Shown one piece after another: positions 1-6,022 of a stretch of 7,683 nt of DNA. Within the stretch, counting starts at the first letter, position 1; the number at the start of each line of letters is the position of its first letter. The translations under genes were made by a program, and so were the position numbers. The DNA comes from Prevotellaceae bacterium (GTDB taxonomy: Bacteria; Bacteroidota; Bacteroidia; Bacteroidales; UBA932): NCBI GenBank assembly GCA_031289995.1, contig JAITOI010000109.1, forward strand, positions 1-7,683, in the 5' to 3' direction. The notes under the pieces are model-generated. The model saw only the letters and a list, made by a program, of their open reading frames with translations, was not told the DNA's origin and made no database searches.

Positions 1-28
1 ACGAGCGATTGGCGAGAAGACGCTGGGT

Positions 29-139
29 ATTGTCGCAAATCGCATTGTCGCAAATCGCATATTGCATTGTCGGCATTGTCGCATATCGCGCAACCGCTCG
101 TCGGCATTGTCGCATATCGCATATCGCATAGTCGCATAT
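29..139 (-). repeat. Degenerate 7/8-bp GCGAY repeat array (array 1)
   Basis: Read on the minus strand this is a head-to-tail run of 8-mers such as GCGACAAT and 7-mers such as GCGATTT or GCGATAT, about 13 units, interrupted at 90-105 by a divergent stretch. The last unit abuts the lptD stop codon (TAG, minus, 142-140), so the array forms the immediate 3' flank of lptD. The same repeat occurs at 4194-4274, 4585-4672 and 6760-6828 in the opposite orientation. It has no dyad symmetry of its own. Function unknown. Confidence 0.85.
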
Positions 140-2854
140 CTATTTAATCGGCTCTTGGTCATATCTGCTCTGTCTGCGGTCATACTTGAGGTCGTGGAGC
201 ATGGCGGACTTCACGTTGATGGTAAAATTCCAGCTCTTCCACGAGCCAATGGGTATCCACGAAAACGCCATTGTCCAGCAGTGCAAGTCGCGGTTGAGGC
301 TCACGTTGGTGGGCGAAATTTTGCGCAGCGCGAGGTCGTAGCCCGACGAGAAGGTGAAGGCCCACTTGGGCGTGAGGCTGAAGCTGCCGTTGAAGTTGAG
401 CGTTTGCGTGATGATGGGCGTGAACTGCGGCTTGGTGTAGTGAAACGAGTAGCTGAAGCTGAACGTCCACGGCAGCGTGAAGTCCACGTAGCTCACCTCG
501 TGGCCGTCGTACTGGCCCATCGGGTCGAGGTCGTTCACCACAGGATGGGGCAGCGAGTTGGTCATTTTTTCGCTGCGGTTGAACGAGTAGCCGAACGAAA
601 AACCAAAGCTCGTGAGGCGTACCAGCTGGCTCGTGCGCGTGTAGTTCCATGCGGCGATGCGCCGTCCGTTGTCGTCGAGCGCGTAGGGGTCGAGCGTGCC
701 GTTGAAGCTGATGCCGATGTTGCCGGGAAGCGTGGTGCGACCCGAAAATCCGATGGTCGAGAGCTTCATCGAGTCGGCCAAAAAGTTGTACGAGCCGGAC
801 AGGTTGAAGCCCTCGAGCAGCTTGATTTTTTTGCTGCCAACGCCGGTGGTATCGCTCTTGTCGCGCACCTTCATCTCGAGCGTATTTCCGAGGCCGAAGC
901 TCATCGACATGTTCTTGCCCGAGCCTGCCGTACCGTAGATGTTGCTTTGGTTTGGCGAGTACATTTGGTGGCGCACGGTGTCGGCTTTTCCGCCGTGCGT
1001 GGCGGCGCGAATGGCGTTCGCCTCGGAGTACATGTCGTGGTAAATTCCCCATGCCTCCGTGCTGAAATCAGGCCTCCAGCCCAGCGAAATGCTTGGCGTT
1101 ACCACGTGCCGAACAGCCATCACCGGCGACCAGCTGCCGAGGCTGTACATGCCGTAAATCATCGTCGAGGCGGAGGCCGATGTGGAGAAGTCGAAGTCGT
1201 TGACAAAAACTCCGTAGTTCGTGTCGCGGCGGATGTAGCCTTGATAGCCGAACGTGGTGTCCACCCAAGTTTGCTCAACTTGGCTGGCGTAGATGCGGCC
1301 GTTGTACGAAATTGACGGCGTGAGGTTGATGAATTTTGCCACCGTAAACGGGACAGACATCGAGGTGCTGTAGCGGGCGCCGTTGCGCATCTTGCGCTTA
1401 AAAAAATCGCTGTCGCCGAGGTCAAAATCTGTCTCCTTTGCGGTGATGGTATTTTGCGCCGAGAGCGAAAGCGGGATGCCGATATTTTCGTACCACTTTA
1501 TCGGCCCCACGCGCTCCTTGCGCTTGAAGGGCGTGATGCGCGCCATGTTGACGGTGAGCGTGGGCAGGCCAAGGGTGATGATGCTGTCGCGCGTGTTGTG
1601 CGAGTGAGTGGCGGCAAAGCTCATGCTGAAGGGCGTGCCTGGCCAGGTTTGCGAGTACGAAATGCTGCTCTGCGTGGTGTTGGTGAGCGATTCGCTTAGC
1701 GTGAGCTCGTTGTTGCGGCGGTACTCCGAAGTGGCAAAGTTGACGCTGGCTGCAAACGTTTTGTTGGGGCTAAATTTGGGGTCTTGCGTATGCGTCCACT
1801 GCAGCGAAAATGCCCGCGCGTCGTTGAAGTCGGCGCTACCCTTTTCGCCGCTCACGTTGCTGGCGTAGCTGCCGCTGAAGCTGCCGCTGAAGTGGTAGCG
1901 CCACACGTAGCTGGAGCGCATGCGGGCAGCCCACGAGCCGAGCGTGTAGTAGTCGCCGGTGAGCGTTACGTCGAAGTAGTCGCTGAACGCAAAGTAGTAT
2001 CCGCCCTCGCGGAAGTAAAAGCCACGGCTGGTCTCCTCGCCGTAGGACGGAATGATGACGCCCGACGAGCGCGACGACGACTGCGGAAACATGCCGAACG
2101 GAAGCAGGATGGGCGGCGGAAAAGTTACGTCCTCCAGCATGAAATACATGGGGCCTGTGATCACCTGTTTTCCGGGCACCACCTTGGCTTTGGTGAGCTC
2201 AAAACCGAAGTGCGGGTGCGGCGCGTCGCAGGTGGTGTAGGTGCCGCCCTGCACGTAAATCACGCCGTCGGGCATGCGCTTGATGGCCTTGCCGTGCAGG
2301 TAGCCCTCGCTCTGCTGCGTAATCACCGCGTAAATTTTCGCCTTTTTGGATTTGATGTTGAAGTACATCGAGTCCATTTCGTAGGTCTCGCTGCCCTGCT
2401 TTAGCACCGGCTTGCCCTTCACCTCGTGGCTTGCGGAATCGTAGGTTCCGCGGGCGTAGGCCACCTTCGTAACGAGGTCAAAATCGATGTAGTCAGCCGT
2501 AATTTCCATGTCCTGAAACGTAACTTTTCCGTCGCCGTAGATGAGCACGTGGCTGCCGCCGACCAGCTGGTACACCGTGGAGTCGCGGCCGTTGGAGAGT
2601 ATCGGGTCGGTGATGGCGTCGGGCGAAATGGTGGAATCAACCGCCGCGCTGTCGCTAACGGCCAACAGGCTGTCCGGCGCAAAGCCTGTGCTGTCCGGCG
2701 CAAAGCCTGTGCTGTCGCGGGATGCGAGCGCTGTCGTGTCGGCGGCGACGGGCACAATAAGCGACGCGCTGTCGGCTTCGACCTGCGCGTAGCCTACCGA
2801 TGCGGTAAGCGCAAAACAAGTAATGGCAAGGTATTTGCGAATGTTGACTACCAA
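140..2854 (-). CDS. lptD: LPS assembly outer-membrane protein LptD
   Basis: Outer-membrane beta-barrel translocon that receives LPS from the periplasmic Lpt bridge and inserts it in the outer leaflet. From the start used here it has 904 residues: a signal peptide (about 1-23, hydrophobic LAITCFALTASV, cleavage after GYA), an Asp/Ser/Thr-rich low-complexity stretch (about 24-90), an OstA/LptA-like jellyroll (about 95-200, motif ITADYIDFD), the LptD junction motifs TTCDAPHPHF (about 207-216) and LPFGMFP...SSGVIIPSYG (about 251-271), then a long barrel region of alternating aromatic strands ending in the DLHCW signature. The mature protein has only two cysteines, 209 and 859. The only in-frame ATG (2956) lies upstream of the minus-strand -7 box and inside the divergent amidase gene. 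The TTG at 2854 directly precedes a normal signal peptide, so I prefer it. Family assignment is firm; the start is inferred. Confidence 0.93.
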   Translation of the reverse strand: MVVNIRKYLAITCFALTASVGYAQVEADSASLIVPVAADTTALASRDSTGFAPDSTGFAPDSLLAVSDSAAVDSTISPDAITDPILSNGRDSTVYQLVGGSHVLIYGDGKVTFQDMEITADYIDFDLVTKVAYARGTYDSASHEVKGKPVLKQGSETYEMDSMYFNIKSKKAKIYAVITQQSEGYLHGKAIKRMPDGVIYVQGGTYTTCDAPHPHFGFELTKAKVVPGKQVITGPMYFMLEDVTFPPPILLPFGMFPQSSSRSSGVIIPSYGEETSRGFYFREGGYYFAFSDYFDVTLTGDYYTLGSWAARMRSSYVWRYHFSGSFSGSYASNVSGEKGSADFNDARAFSLQWTHTQDPKFSPNKTFAASVNFATSEYRRNNELTLSESLTNTTQSSISYSQTWPGTPFSMSFAATHSHNTRDSIITLGLPTLTVNMARITPFKRKERVGPIKWYENIGIPLSLSAQNTITAKETDFDLGDSDFFKRKMRNGARYSTSMSVPFTVAKFINLTPSISYNGRIYASQVEQTWVDTTFGYQGYIRRDTNYGVFVNDFDFSTSASASTMIYGMYSLGSWSPVMAVRHVVTPSISLGWRPDFSTEAWGIYHDMYSEANAIRAATHGGKADTVRHQMYSPNQSNIYGTAGSGKNMSMSFGLGNTLEMKVRDKSDTTGVGSKKIKLLEGFNLSGSYNFLADSMKLSTIGFSGRTTLPGNIGISFNGTLDPYALDDNGRRIAAWNYTRTSQLVRLTSFGFSFGYSFNRSEKMTNSLPHPVVNDLDPMGQYDGHEVSYVDFTLPWTFSFSYSFHYTKPQFTPIITQTLNFNGSFSLTPKWAFTFSSGYDLALRKISPTNVSLNRDLHCWTMAFSWIPIGSWKSWNFTINVKSAMLHDLKYDRRQSRYDQEPIK
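2669..2716 (-). repeat. 21-bp in-frame tandem duplication in lptD
   Basis: Two perfect 21-bp copies (2669-2689 and 2690-2710) followed by six bases of a third. On the lptD strand they encode the heptapeptide DSTGFAP twice, then DS. The repeat lies in the low-complexity segment after the signal peptide, outside the jellyroll and barrel. Perfect identity suggests a recent slippage event that keeps the frame. Confidence 0.9.
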
Positions 2855-2859
2855 AAATA

Positions 2860-2891
2860 TTTGCTTCTGAAATTTATGTTTACTACCTTTG
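2860..2891 (+). promoter_or_regulatory. Bacteroidetes-type promoter for the amidase gene
   Basis: TTTG at 2860-2863 and TACCTTTG at 2884-2891 are separated by exactly 20 bp, matching the -33/-7 consensus of the Bacteroidetes primary sigma factor. Transcription would start near 2896, leaving about a 50-nt leader before the ATG at 2948. The -33 box lies just upstream of the proposed lptD TTG, so the promoter sits inside the lptD leader. Confidence 0.75.
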
Positions 2892-2912
2892 CGGCCTAAA
2901 AAAATAAAGCGA

Positions 2913-2944
2913 CAAAGGTACTTAAAAAAACCATTCCCACCGAA
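2913..2944 (-). promoter_or_regulatory. Putative promoter for lptD, facing the amidase promoter
   Basis: On the minus strand TACCTTTG occupies 2920-2913, identical to the amidase -7 box. At a 20-bp spacing the -33 position (2944-2941) reads TTCG within a T-rich run, one base from TTTG. Transcription would start near 2908 and give a leader of about 54 nt before the TTG at 2854. The two predicted transcripts would overlap by roughly 12 nt at their 5' ends. Confidence 0.6.
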
Positions 2945-2947
2945 AAA

Positions 2948-4189
2948 ATGCAGCAAAGGCTCCTTTTTTTACGCCCAACATACCTCGCCGCAGGCATTTG
3001 CCTTGCTGTGATGCAGCACGTTTCGCAACCCGCATGGGCGCAACCCAAGGACGCTCCCAAAGACGTTAAGGAAATGACCGTGGTGCTCGACCCCGGACAC
3101 GGCAACCCTGACCTCGGCGCACGAGGCCTATTTTCCTACGAAAAAGATATCGTGCTCAGCATCGCAAAAAAGCTGGGGCAAAAAATCGTGAAGGCTCACC
3201 CCGACATCGAAATCGTGTACACCCGCACCATCGACACCTTCATCCCGCTCGACGACCGCGGCACCATTGCCAACCGCGTGAACGCCGACTTGTTCATCTC
3301 CATCCACGCCAACGCCAACCCCAAAAAGGCGCCCAGCGGCACCGAAACCTACGTGATGGGTCTCGAAAAAACTGACAAAAACATGGACGTTGCGATGAGC
3401 GAAAACGCCGTCATCCTCTTCGAGGACAACTACGAAGCTCGCTACGAAGGCTACGACCCCAACTCGCCCGAATCGTTCATCATGTTCTCGTTCATGCAAA
3501 ACGCACACCTCGAGCAGAGCCTGAGCTTCGCCTCGCACGTGGAGGACATGTTTGCGCACCGCTTCAAGCGCAAGAGCCGAGGCGTGAAGCAGGGGCCATT
3601 CCTCGTGCTCTGGAAGACCACCATGCCCAGCGTGCTCATCGAAACAGGCTTCATCTCGAACGCCGAAGAGGAAAAATATCTCAACTCCGAAGAGGGGCAA
3701 AACGAAATTGCGGAAGCCATTCTGCTCGCGCTTGGCGAGTACAAAGAGCTGTGGAAAAAGAAGCGCATTGCCGCGCTGCAGGCCGCATCCGACAACGCCT
3801 CGAAGGCTCAACCCGCACCGCCAACCACCGCAAAACCCACCGCCACGCCCACCACAAAACCCACCACCACACCCACCACAAAACCCACTGTCGCACCCAC
3901 CACACCACCACCTGCAGCCACCACACCAAGCCCCGCCAAGCCAACAACGGCGGGCGATAGGGAGACCTACCACGTGCAGATTTTTTCGACCTCAAAGCAG
4001 CTCAAGCCCAACGCTCGCGAGTTCAAAGGGCTGAAGAGCGTGAGCTTCTACCGCTACAAGGCAGCCTACCGCTACTACGTTGGCAGCGGCAGCAGCCCGC
4101 ACGACCTTGCAGCGCAGCTGAAGGAGGTGCAGAAAAAATTCCCCGACGCATTCATCGTGCGGCTGCGCAACGGGAAATCGGATAATTGA
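2948..4189 (+). CDS. N-acetylmuramoyl-L-alanine amidase with SPOR-like domain
   Basis: Secreted zinc amidase that cuts the bond between N-acetylmuramic acid and the stem peptide. In 413 residues it shows a signal peptide (1-31, ending AWA before Gln32), an Amidase_3 domain (about 43-268), a Thr/Pro/Lys linker (about 285-336) and a SPOR-like domain (about 341-409, beginning YHVQIFSTS). Expected zinc ligands are His51 (DPGHG), Glu65 and His120 (SIHAN); the catalytic Glu is Glu232 (IETGF). An extra segment at about 140-190 resembles the regulatory insertion of AmiB/AmiC-type enzymes. SPOR domains bind denuded glycan at the division septum, so a role in daughter-cell separation is likely. ATG 2948 is chosen because it gives the signal peptide and a normal leader behind the -7 box. 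It is divergent from lptD and convergent with tonB. Confidence 0.95.
   Translation: MQQRLLFLRPTYLAAGICLAVMQHVSQPAWAQPKDAPKDVKEMTVVLDPGHGNPDLGARGLFSYEKDIVLSIAKKLGQKIVKAHPDIEIVYTRTIDTFIPLDDRGTIANRVNADLFISIHANANPKKAPSGTETYVMGLEKTDKNMDVAMSENAVILFEDNYEARYEGYDPNSPESFIMFSFMQNAHLEQSLSFASHVEDMFAHRFKRKSRGVKQGPFLVLWKTTMPSVLIETGFISNAEEEKYLNSEEGQNEIAEAILLALGEYKELWKKKRIAALQAASDNASKAQPAPPTTAKPTATPTTKPTTTPTTKPTVAPTTPPPAATTPSPAKPTTAGDRETYHVQIFSTSKQLKPNAREFKGLKSVSFYRYKAAYRYYVGSGSSPHDLAAQLKEVQKKFPDAFIVRLRNGKSDN
3833..3904 (+). repeat. Three 24-bp repeats in the amidase linker
   Basis: Three in-frame 24-bp units (3833-3856, 3857-3880, 3881-3904) encode KPTATPTT, KPTTTPTT and KPTVAPTT. They form the core of a flexible Thr/Pro linker joining the catalytic and SPOR-like domains. 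The units differ at a few positions, so they are older than the perfect duplication in lptD. Copy number probably sets linker length. Confidence 0.85.
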
Positions 4190-4193
4190 GAGC

Positions 4194-4274
4194 TTGACGT
4201 GCGACGATGTGACAATGCGATGTGCGACGGTGCGACGTGCGACAATGCGATGTGCGACGATGTGATGTGTGATG
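4194..4274 (+). repeat. Degenerate 7/8-bp GCGAY repeat array (array 2)
   Basis: Starting 4 bases after the amidase stop codon, about eleven head-to-tail units of 7 or 8 bp: TTGACGT, GCGACGAT, GTGACAAT, GCGATGT, GCGACGGT, GCGACGT, GCGACAAT, GCGATGT, GCGACGAT, then decayed GTGATGT and GTGATG. It ends exactly where the first 23-bp direct repeat of the palindromic element begins. Confidence 0.85.
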
Positions 4275-4297
4275 CCAAGCTGCTATCAAAACCATTA
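4275..4297 (+). repeat. Left 23-bp direct repeat bracketing the palindromic element
   Basis: Matches 4562-4584 at 22 of 23 positions, the difference being T versus G at position 7. It lies between array 2 and the palindrome. It could be a long target duplication, or a terminal repeat of the element itself. Confidence 0.85.
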
Positions 4298-4330
4298 TTT
4301 TTGGTTCTACCGTTTTTTGTGTGGAGGTGG

Positions 4331-4556
4331 GGTTTTGCAATGGGTTAGACAATGACAGCGAACCTCATTTTCTTCAACAAAACAACCTCAGTAGCCTGAA
4401 GAGAATAATATCTCTCAACCTCATTACCTCATTGTAATTTTAATGAGGTAATGAGGTTAGGAATGGGGGTACCTCATCCTTGCTACTGAGGTTGTTTTGT
4501 TAGAAAAATGAGGTAGAAATGAGGTTCATAGCCACGGTACAAGCCATTGCAAAACC
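4331..4556. repeat. Long nested palindrome with cloverleaf-like centre
   Basis: Four perfect inverted-repeat pairs are nested around one centre: 4331-4343 with 4544-4556 (13 bp), 4360-4370 with 4517-4527 (11 bp), 4376-4395 with 4482-4501 (20 bp) and 4417-4433 with 4442-4458 (17 bp, 8-nt loop). Between the 20-bp and 17-bp stems each flank can form its own side hairpin: AGAGA/TCTCT at 4400-4415, and 4459-4480 with ATGGGG/CCTCAT plus three outer pairs around one bulge. This gives a four-way junction. The heptamer ACCTCAT or its complement occurs nine times between 4362 and 4560. No coding potential is evident. It may be a MITE-like mobile repeat, a structured RNA, or a bidirectional stop between the convergent genes. 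The structure is visible in the sequence; its function is unknown. Confidence 0.85.
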
Positions 4557-4561
4557 TCATA

Positions 4562-4584
4562 CCAAGCGGCTATCAAAACCATTA
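4562..4584 (+). repeat. Right 23-bp direct repeat bracketing the palindromic element
   Basis: Second copy of the direct repeat at 4275-4297 (22 of 23 identical). It is followed directly by the first GCGACGGT unit of array 3, so the whole 4275-4584 block looks like an insertion splitting a single GCGAY array. Confidence 0.85.
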
Positions 4585-4672
4585 GCGACGGTGCGATGTG
4601 CGACGGTGCGACGTGCGACGGTGCGACAATGCGATTTGCGACGTGCGACAATGCGATGTGCGACAATGCGAC
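4585..4672 (+). repeat. Degenerate 7/8-bp GCGAY repeat array (array 3)
   Basis: Eleven complete units and a partial twelfth: GCGACGGT, GCGATGT, GCGACGGT, GCGACGT, GCGACGGT, GCGACAAT, GCGATTT, GCGACGT, GCGACAAT, GCGATGT, GCGACAAT, GCGAC. Same orientation as array 2, from which it is separated only by the palindromic element. Relative to tonB it lies beyond the 3' end, in antisense orientation. Confidence 0.87.
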
Positions 4673-4681
4673 ACCTCGCAA

Positions 4682-4713
4682 TCTTCAAATTTTCAAATCC
4701 TCAAATCTTCAAA
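4682..4713 (-). repeat. Four AT-rich octamers abutting the tonB stop codon
   Basis: Four exact 8-bp units on the plus strand, TCTTCAAA, TTTTCAAA, TCCTCAAA and TCTTCAAA, end directly at the tonB stop codon (TAA on the minus strand, 4716-4714). The same octamer family follows the exbB stop at 5988-6019, also as four units. A role in 3'-end processing or transcript stability is possible but not shown. Confidence 0.85.
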
Positions 4714-5517
4714 TTACTGTAATTTGAACACGTACGTGATGATGCCCCACTGATTGACGGCAGCGCTGGACGATGCGTTGAACTTGGCGCGACGTGCGGC
4801 TTTCTCTGCGGCCTCGTAGAGCCTCGCATCCATCACCGTTGAACCTTCTTGCTGCGCCTTGGCCTCCACCACATCGCCGTCGCGATTCACCTTGATGCGT
4901 ACAACTACGCGCCCCGACTGCTGCGTGCGGTATTCGGGCATGGGCAAGTCGCCCTGCAGCGAGCGCCCGCTAAGGCTTACGCCGTTCACGTCGCCGTAGG
5001 GCGTGCCCACAGCGTGTGGCGAGCTGGGCGAGCCGTCGGGCGAGCCAACGTTGCCCGCACTTTCGCTGTCGCCCTGCCCTTGCGTGGGGGTGCTGCCGGC
5101 ACCCGGAAAGAGCGCGTTGCGGTTCACCTCGCGCGGCGGCTCCACAGGCTTTGGCTCCGCCACGGGCTGCGCCGGCTGAGGCTCGCTAACCGGAGTGGTG
5201 GTGGGATTTTCACGAGTTTTCTTGCCGGTTTTTTTCGGCTTGTTTGGCTTAATGGCGGGGGCATCCTCGTAGTCCTGCGTAAGGGTTTCGTCGTCGGGTT
5301 GCGGCGCGACTTGCGGCTGCGGGCGAGGCGCGGCGGGTGGCGCCACGGTTGGCTCCGCGTGGCCGCGTCCGGTGGGAGTGCTGCCAAAGCTGATGAGTAT
5401 GCCTCGCTCGCCGGGCGGCGGGTAAGGAATCTCGAAGCCGTACAGCAGCAAAAAGAGCAGCAGCAAGCCGTGAAACAGCAGGGTGGTAACAGCGCCTATG
5501 GTTTTGTTGGACTGCAT
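4714..5517 (-). CDS. tonB: TonB-family energy transducer
   Basis: Links the inner-membrane ExbB-ExbD proton motor to outer-membrane partners. In 267 residues it has a short cytoplasmic tail, one N-terminal membrane helix (about 8-28) containing His16 in an FHG context like the functionally important membrane His of E. coli TonB, a Pro/Lys/Gln/Glu-rich spacer (about 45-130), a Gly/Ser-rich stretch (about 135-185), and a TonB C-terminal-like domain (about 188-267, from LPMPEY through GRVVVRIKVNRDG to the final strand GIITYVFKLQ). ATG 5517 lies 5 bp after the exbD stop, so the two are translated from one transcript. The domain is diverged, and a TolA-like role in a Tol-Pal-type system is an alternative; clusters of this layout in Bacteroidetes are annotated both ways. 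Confidence 0.87.
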   Translation of the reverse strand: MQSNKTIGAVTTLLFHGLLLLFLLLYGFEIPYPPPGERGILISFGSTPTGRGHAEPTVAPPAAPRPQPQVAPQPDDETLTQDYEDAPAIKPNKPKKTGKKTRENPTTTPVSEPQPAQPVAEPKPVEPPREVNRNALFPGAGSTPTQGQGDSESAGNVGSPDGSPSSPHAVGTPYGDVNGVSLSGRSLQGDLPMPEYRTQQSGRVVVRIKVNRDGDVVEAKAQQEGSTVMDARLYEAAEKAARRAKFNASSSAAVNQWGIITYVFKLQ

Positions 5518-5522
5518 CGCGT

Positions 5523-5927
5523 TTACTTATTTTCGGGGCTGGTAGCCAGTATTACCTTCCACTTGCGCTCTTTGGCCACGTTCATCACCTTGACCACCTC
5601 GTCGATGGCCACGGTGCGCTCGGCGTGGATAGAAACTGTGGGGTCGTCGCGACCTTGCAGCCGCTTGAGCAGGTCAAATTCGAGGTCGCGCAGCGCAACA
5701 GGATTGTTGCCGTCTACGTAGAGGAATGGGTCGCCATGCCGGATGGAGACGCTCACGGCGGGCTTTGCCTGCACCTGATTGCTGCTTTGCGGCAGCAGCA
5801 GCTTCAGCGCGTTGGGGCTAACCATGGTGGACGTTATCATAAAAAATATGAGTAACAAAAACACCAAGTCGCTCATCGACGACACGCTGAACGAGGCATC
5901 TATTTTTAAGTGTCGCTTGATTGCCAT
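5523..5927 (-). CDS. exbD: Biopolymer transport protein ExbD/TolR family
   Basis: Proton-motor subunit that works with ExbB to energise TonB or TolA. From ATG 5927 it has 134 residues: a basic cytoplasmic N-terminus, one membrane helix (about 19-38, SDLVFLLLIFFMITSTMVSP) and a periplasmic domain (about 45-134). Asp20 at the start of the helix, in SSMSD, corresponds to the essential proton-carrying Asp of ExbD/TolR (Asp25/Asp23 in E. coli). An in-frame TTG at 5936 would add three residues (MKK); the ATG is preferred. It is downstream of exbB, separated by an octamer hairpin, and ends 5 bp before tonB, so it is the middle gene of an operon. Confidence 0.93.
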   Translation of the reverse strand: MAIKRHLKIDASFSVSSMSDLVFLLLIFFMITSTMVSPNALKLLLPQSSNQVQAKPAVSVSIRHGDPFLYVDGNNPVALRDLEFDLLKRLQGRDDPTVSIHAERTVAIDEVVKVMNVAKERKWKVILATSPENK

Positions 5928-5942
5928 TTTTTTCAAATTTTT

Positions 5943-6022
5943 AAATTTGAAAATTTGAAGATTTGAAGATTTGAAGATTCAGTGCAATCTTCAAATTCTC
6001 AAATTCTCAAATTTTCAAATCA
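5943..6022 (-). repeat. Octamer-built hairpin between exbB and exbD
   Basis: The left arm holds four 8-bp units (AAATTTGA twice, AGATTTGA twice) plus AGATT (5943-5979). The right arm holds AATCTTCAAA and three more octamers ending in TCAAA, running into the exbB stop codon (5986-6022). The loop CAGTGC is 6 nt. I count 31 of 37 positions pairable. On the mRNA the hairpin follows the exbB stop and ends about 15 nt before the exbD ATG. It could stabilise the upstream message, attenuate readthrough or modulate exbD translation. No T-run follows in the transcribed direction to make it a classical terminator. Confidence 0.85.

Noticed and set aside
1..28. Possible 3' end of a gene entering from the left
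   Set aside because: A frame from base 2 reads RAIGEKTLG before the repeats and then stays open through array 1, but 28 bases are too few to identify a gene.
29..139. CRISPR array (this and the other GCGAY arrays)
   Set aside because: Units of 7-8 bp are contiguous with no spacers, and no cas gene is present.
180..1052. 290-residue minus-strand frame inside lptD in another frame
   Set aside because: Arg/His-rich shadow of the lptD barrel-coding region; no domain, signal peptide or promoter.
62..1315. 417-residue open frame antisense to lptD
   Set aside because: Its translation is rich in Ala, Val, Arg and His with no recognisable domain, it begins in repeat array 1, and it mirrors the GC-rich third positions of lptD, which has clear family motifs.
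1784..2404. 206-residue plus-strand frame within lptD
   Set aside because: Antisense shadow of the LptD junction and barrel coding region.
3128..3973. 281-residue minus-strand frame opposite the amidase gene
   Set aside because: Starts in Cys/Gly/Trp low complexity that is the complement of the Thr/Pro linker repeats; the plus-strand amidase has all catalytic residues.
4519..4722. 67-residue plus-strand frame through the palindrome and array 3
   Set aside because: It mostly translates the GCGAY repeat units and octamers; not a plausible protein.
4849..5721. 290-residue plus-strand frame opposite tonB and exbD
   Set aside because: Crosses the junction of two real genes antisense, with no family resemblance.
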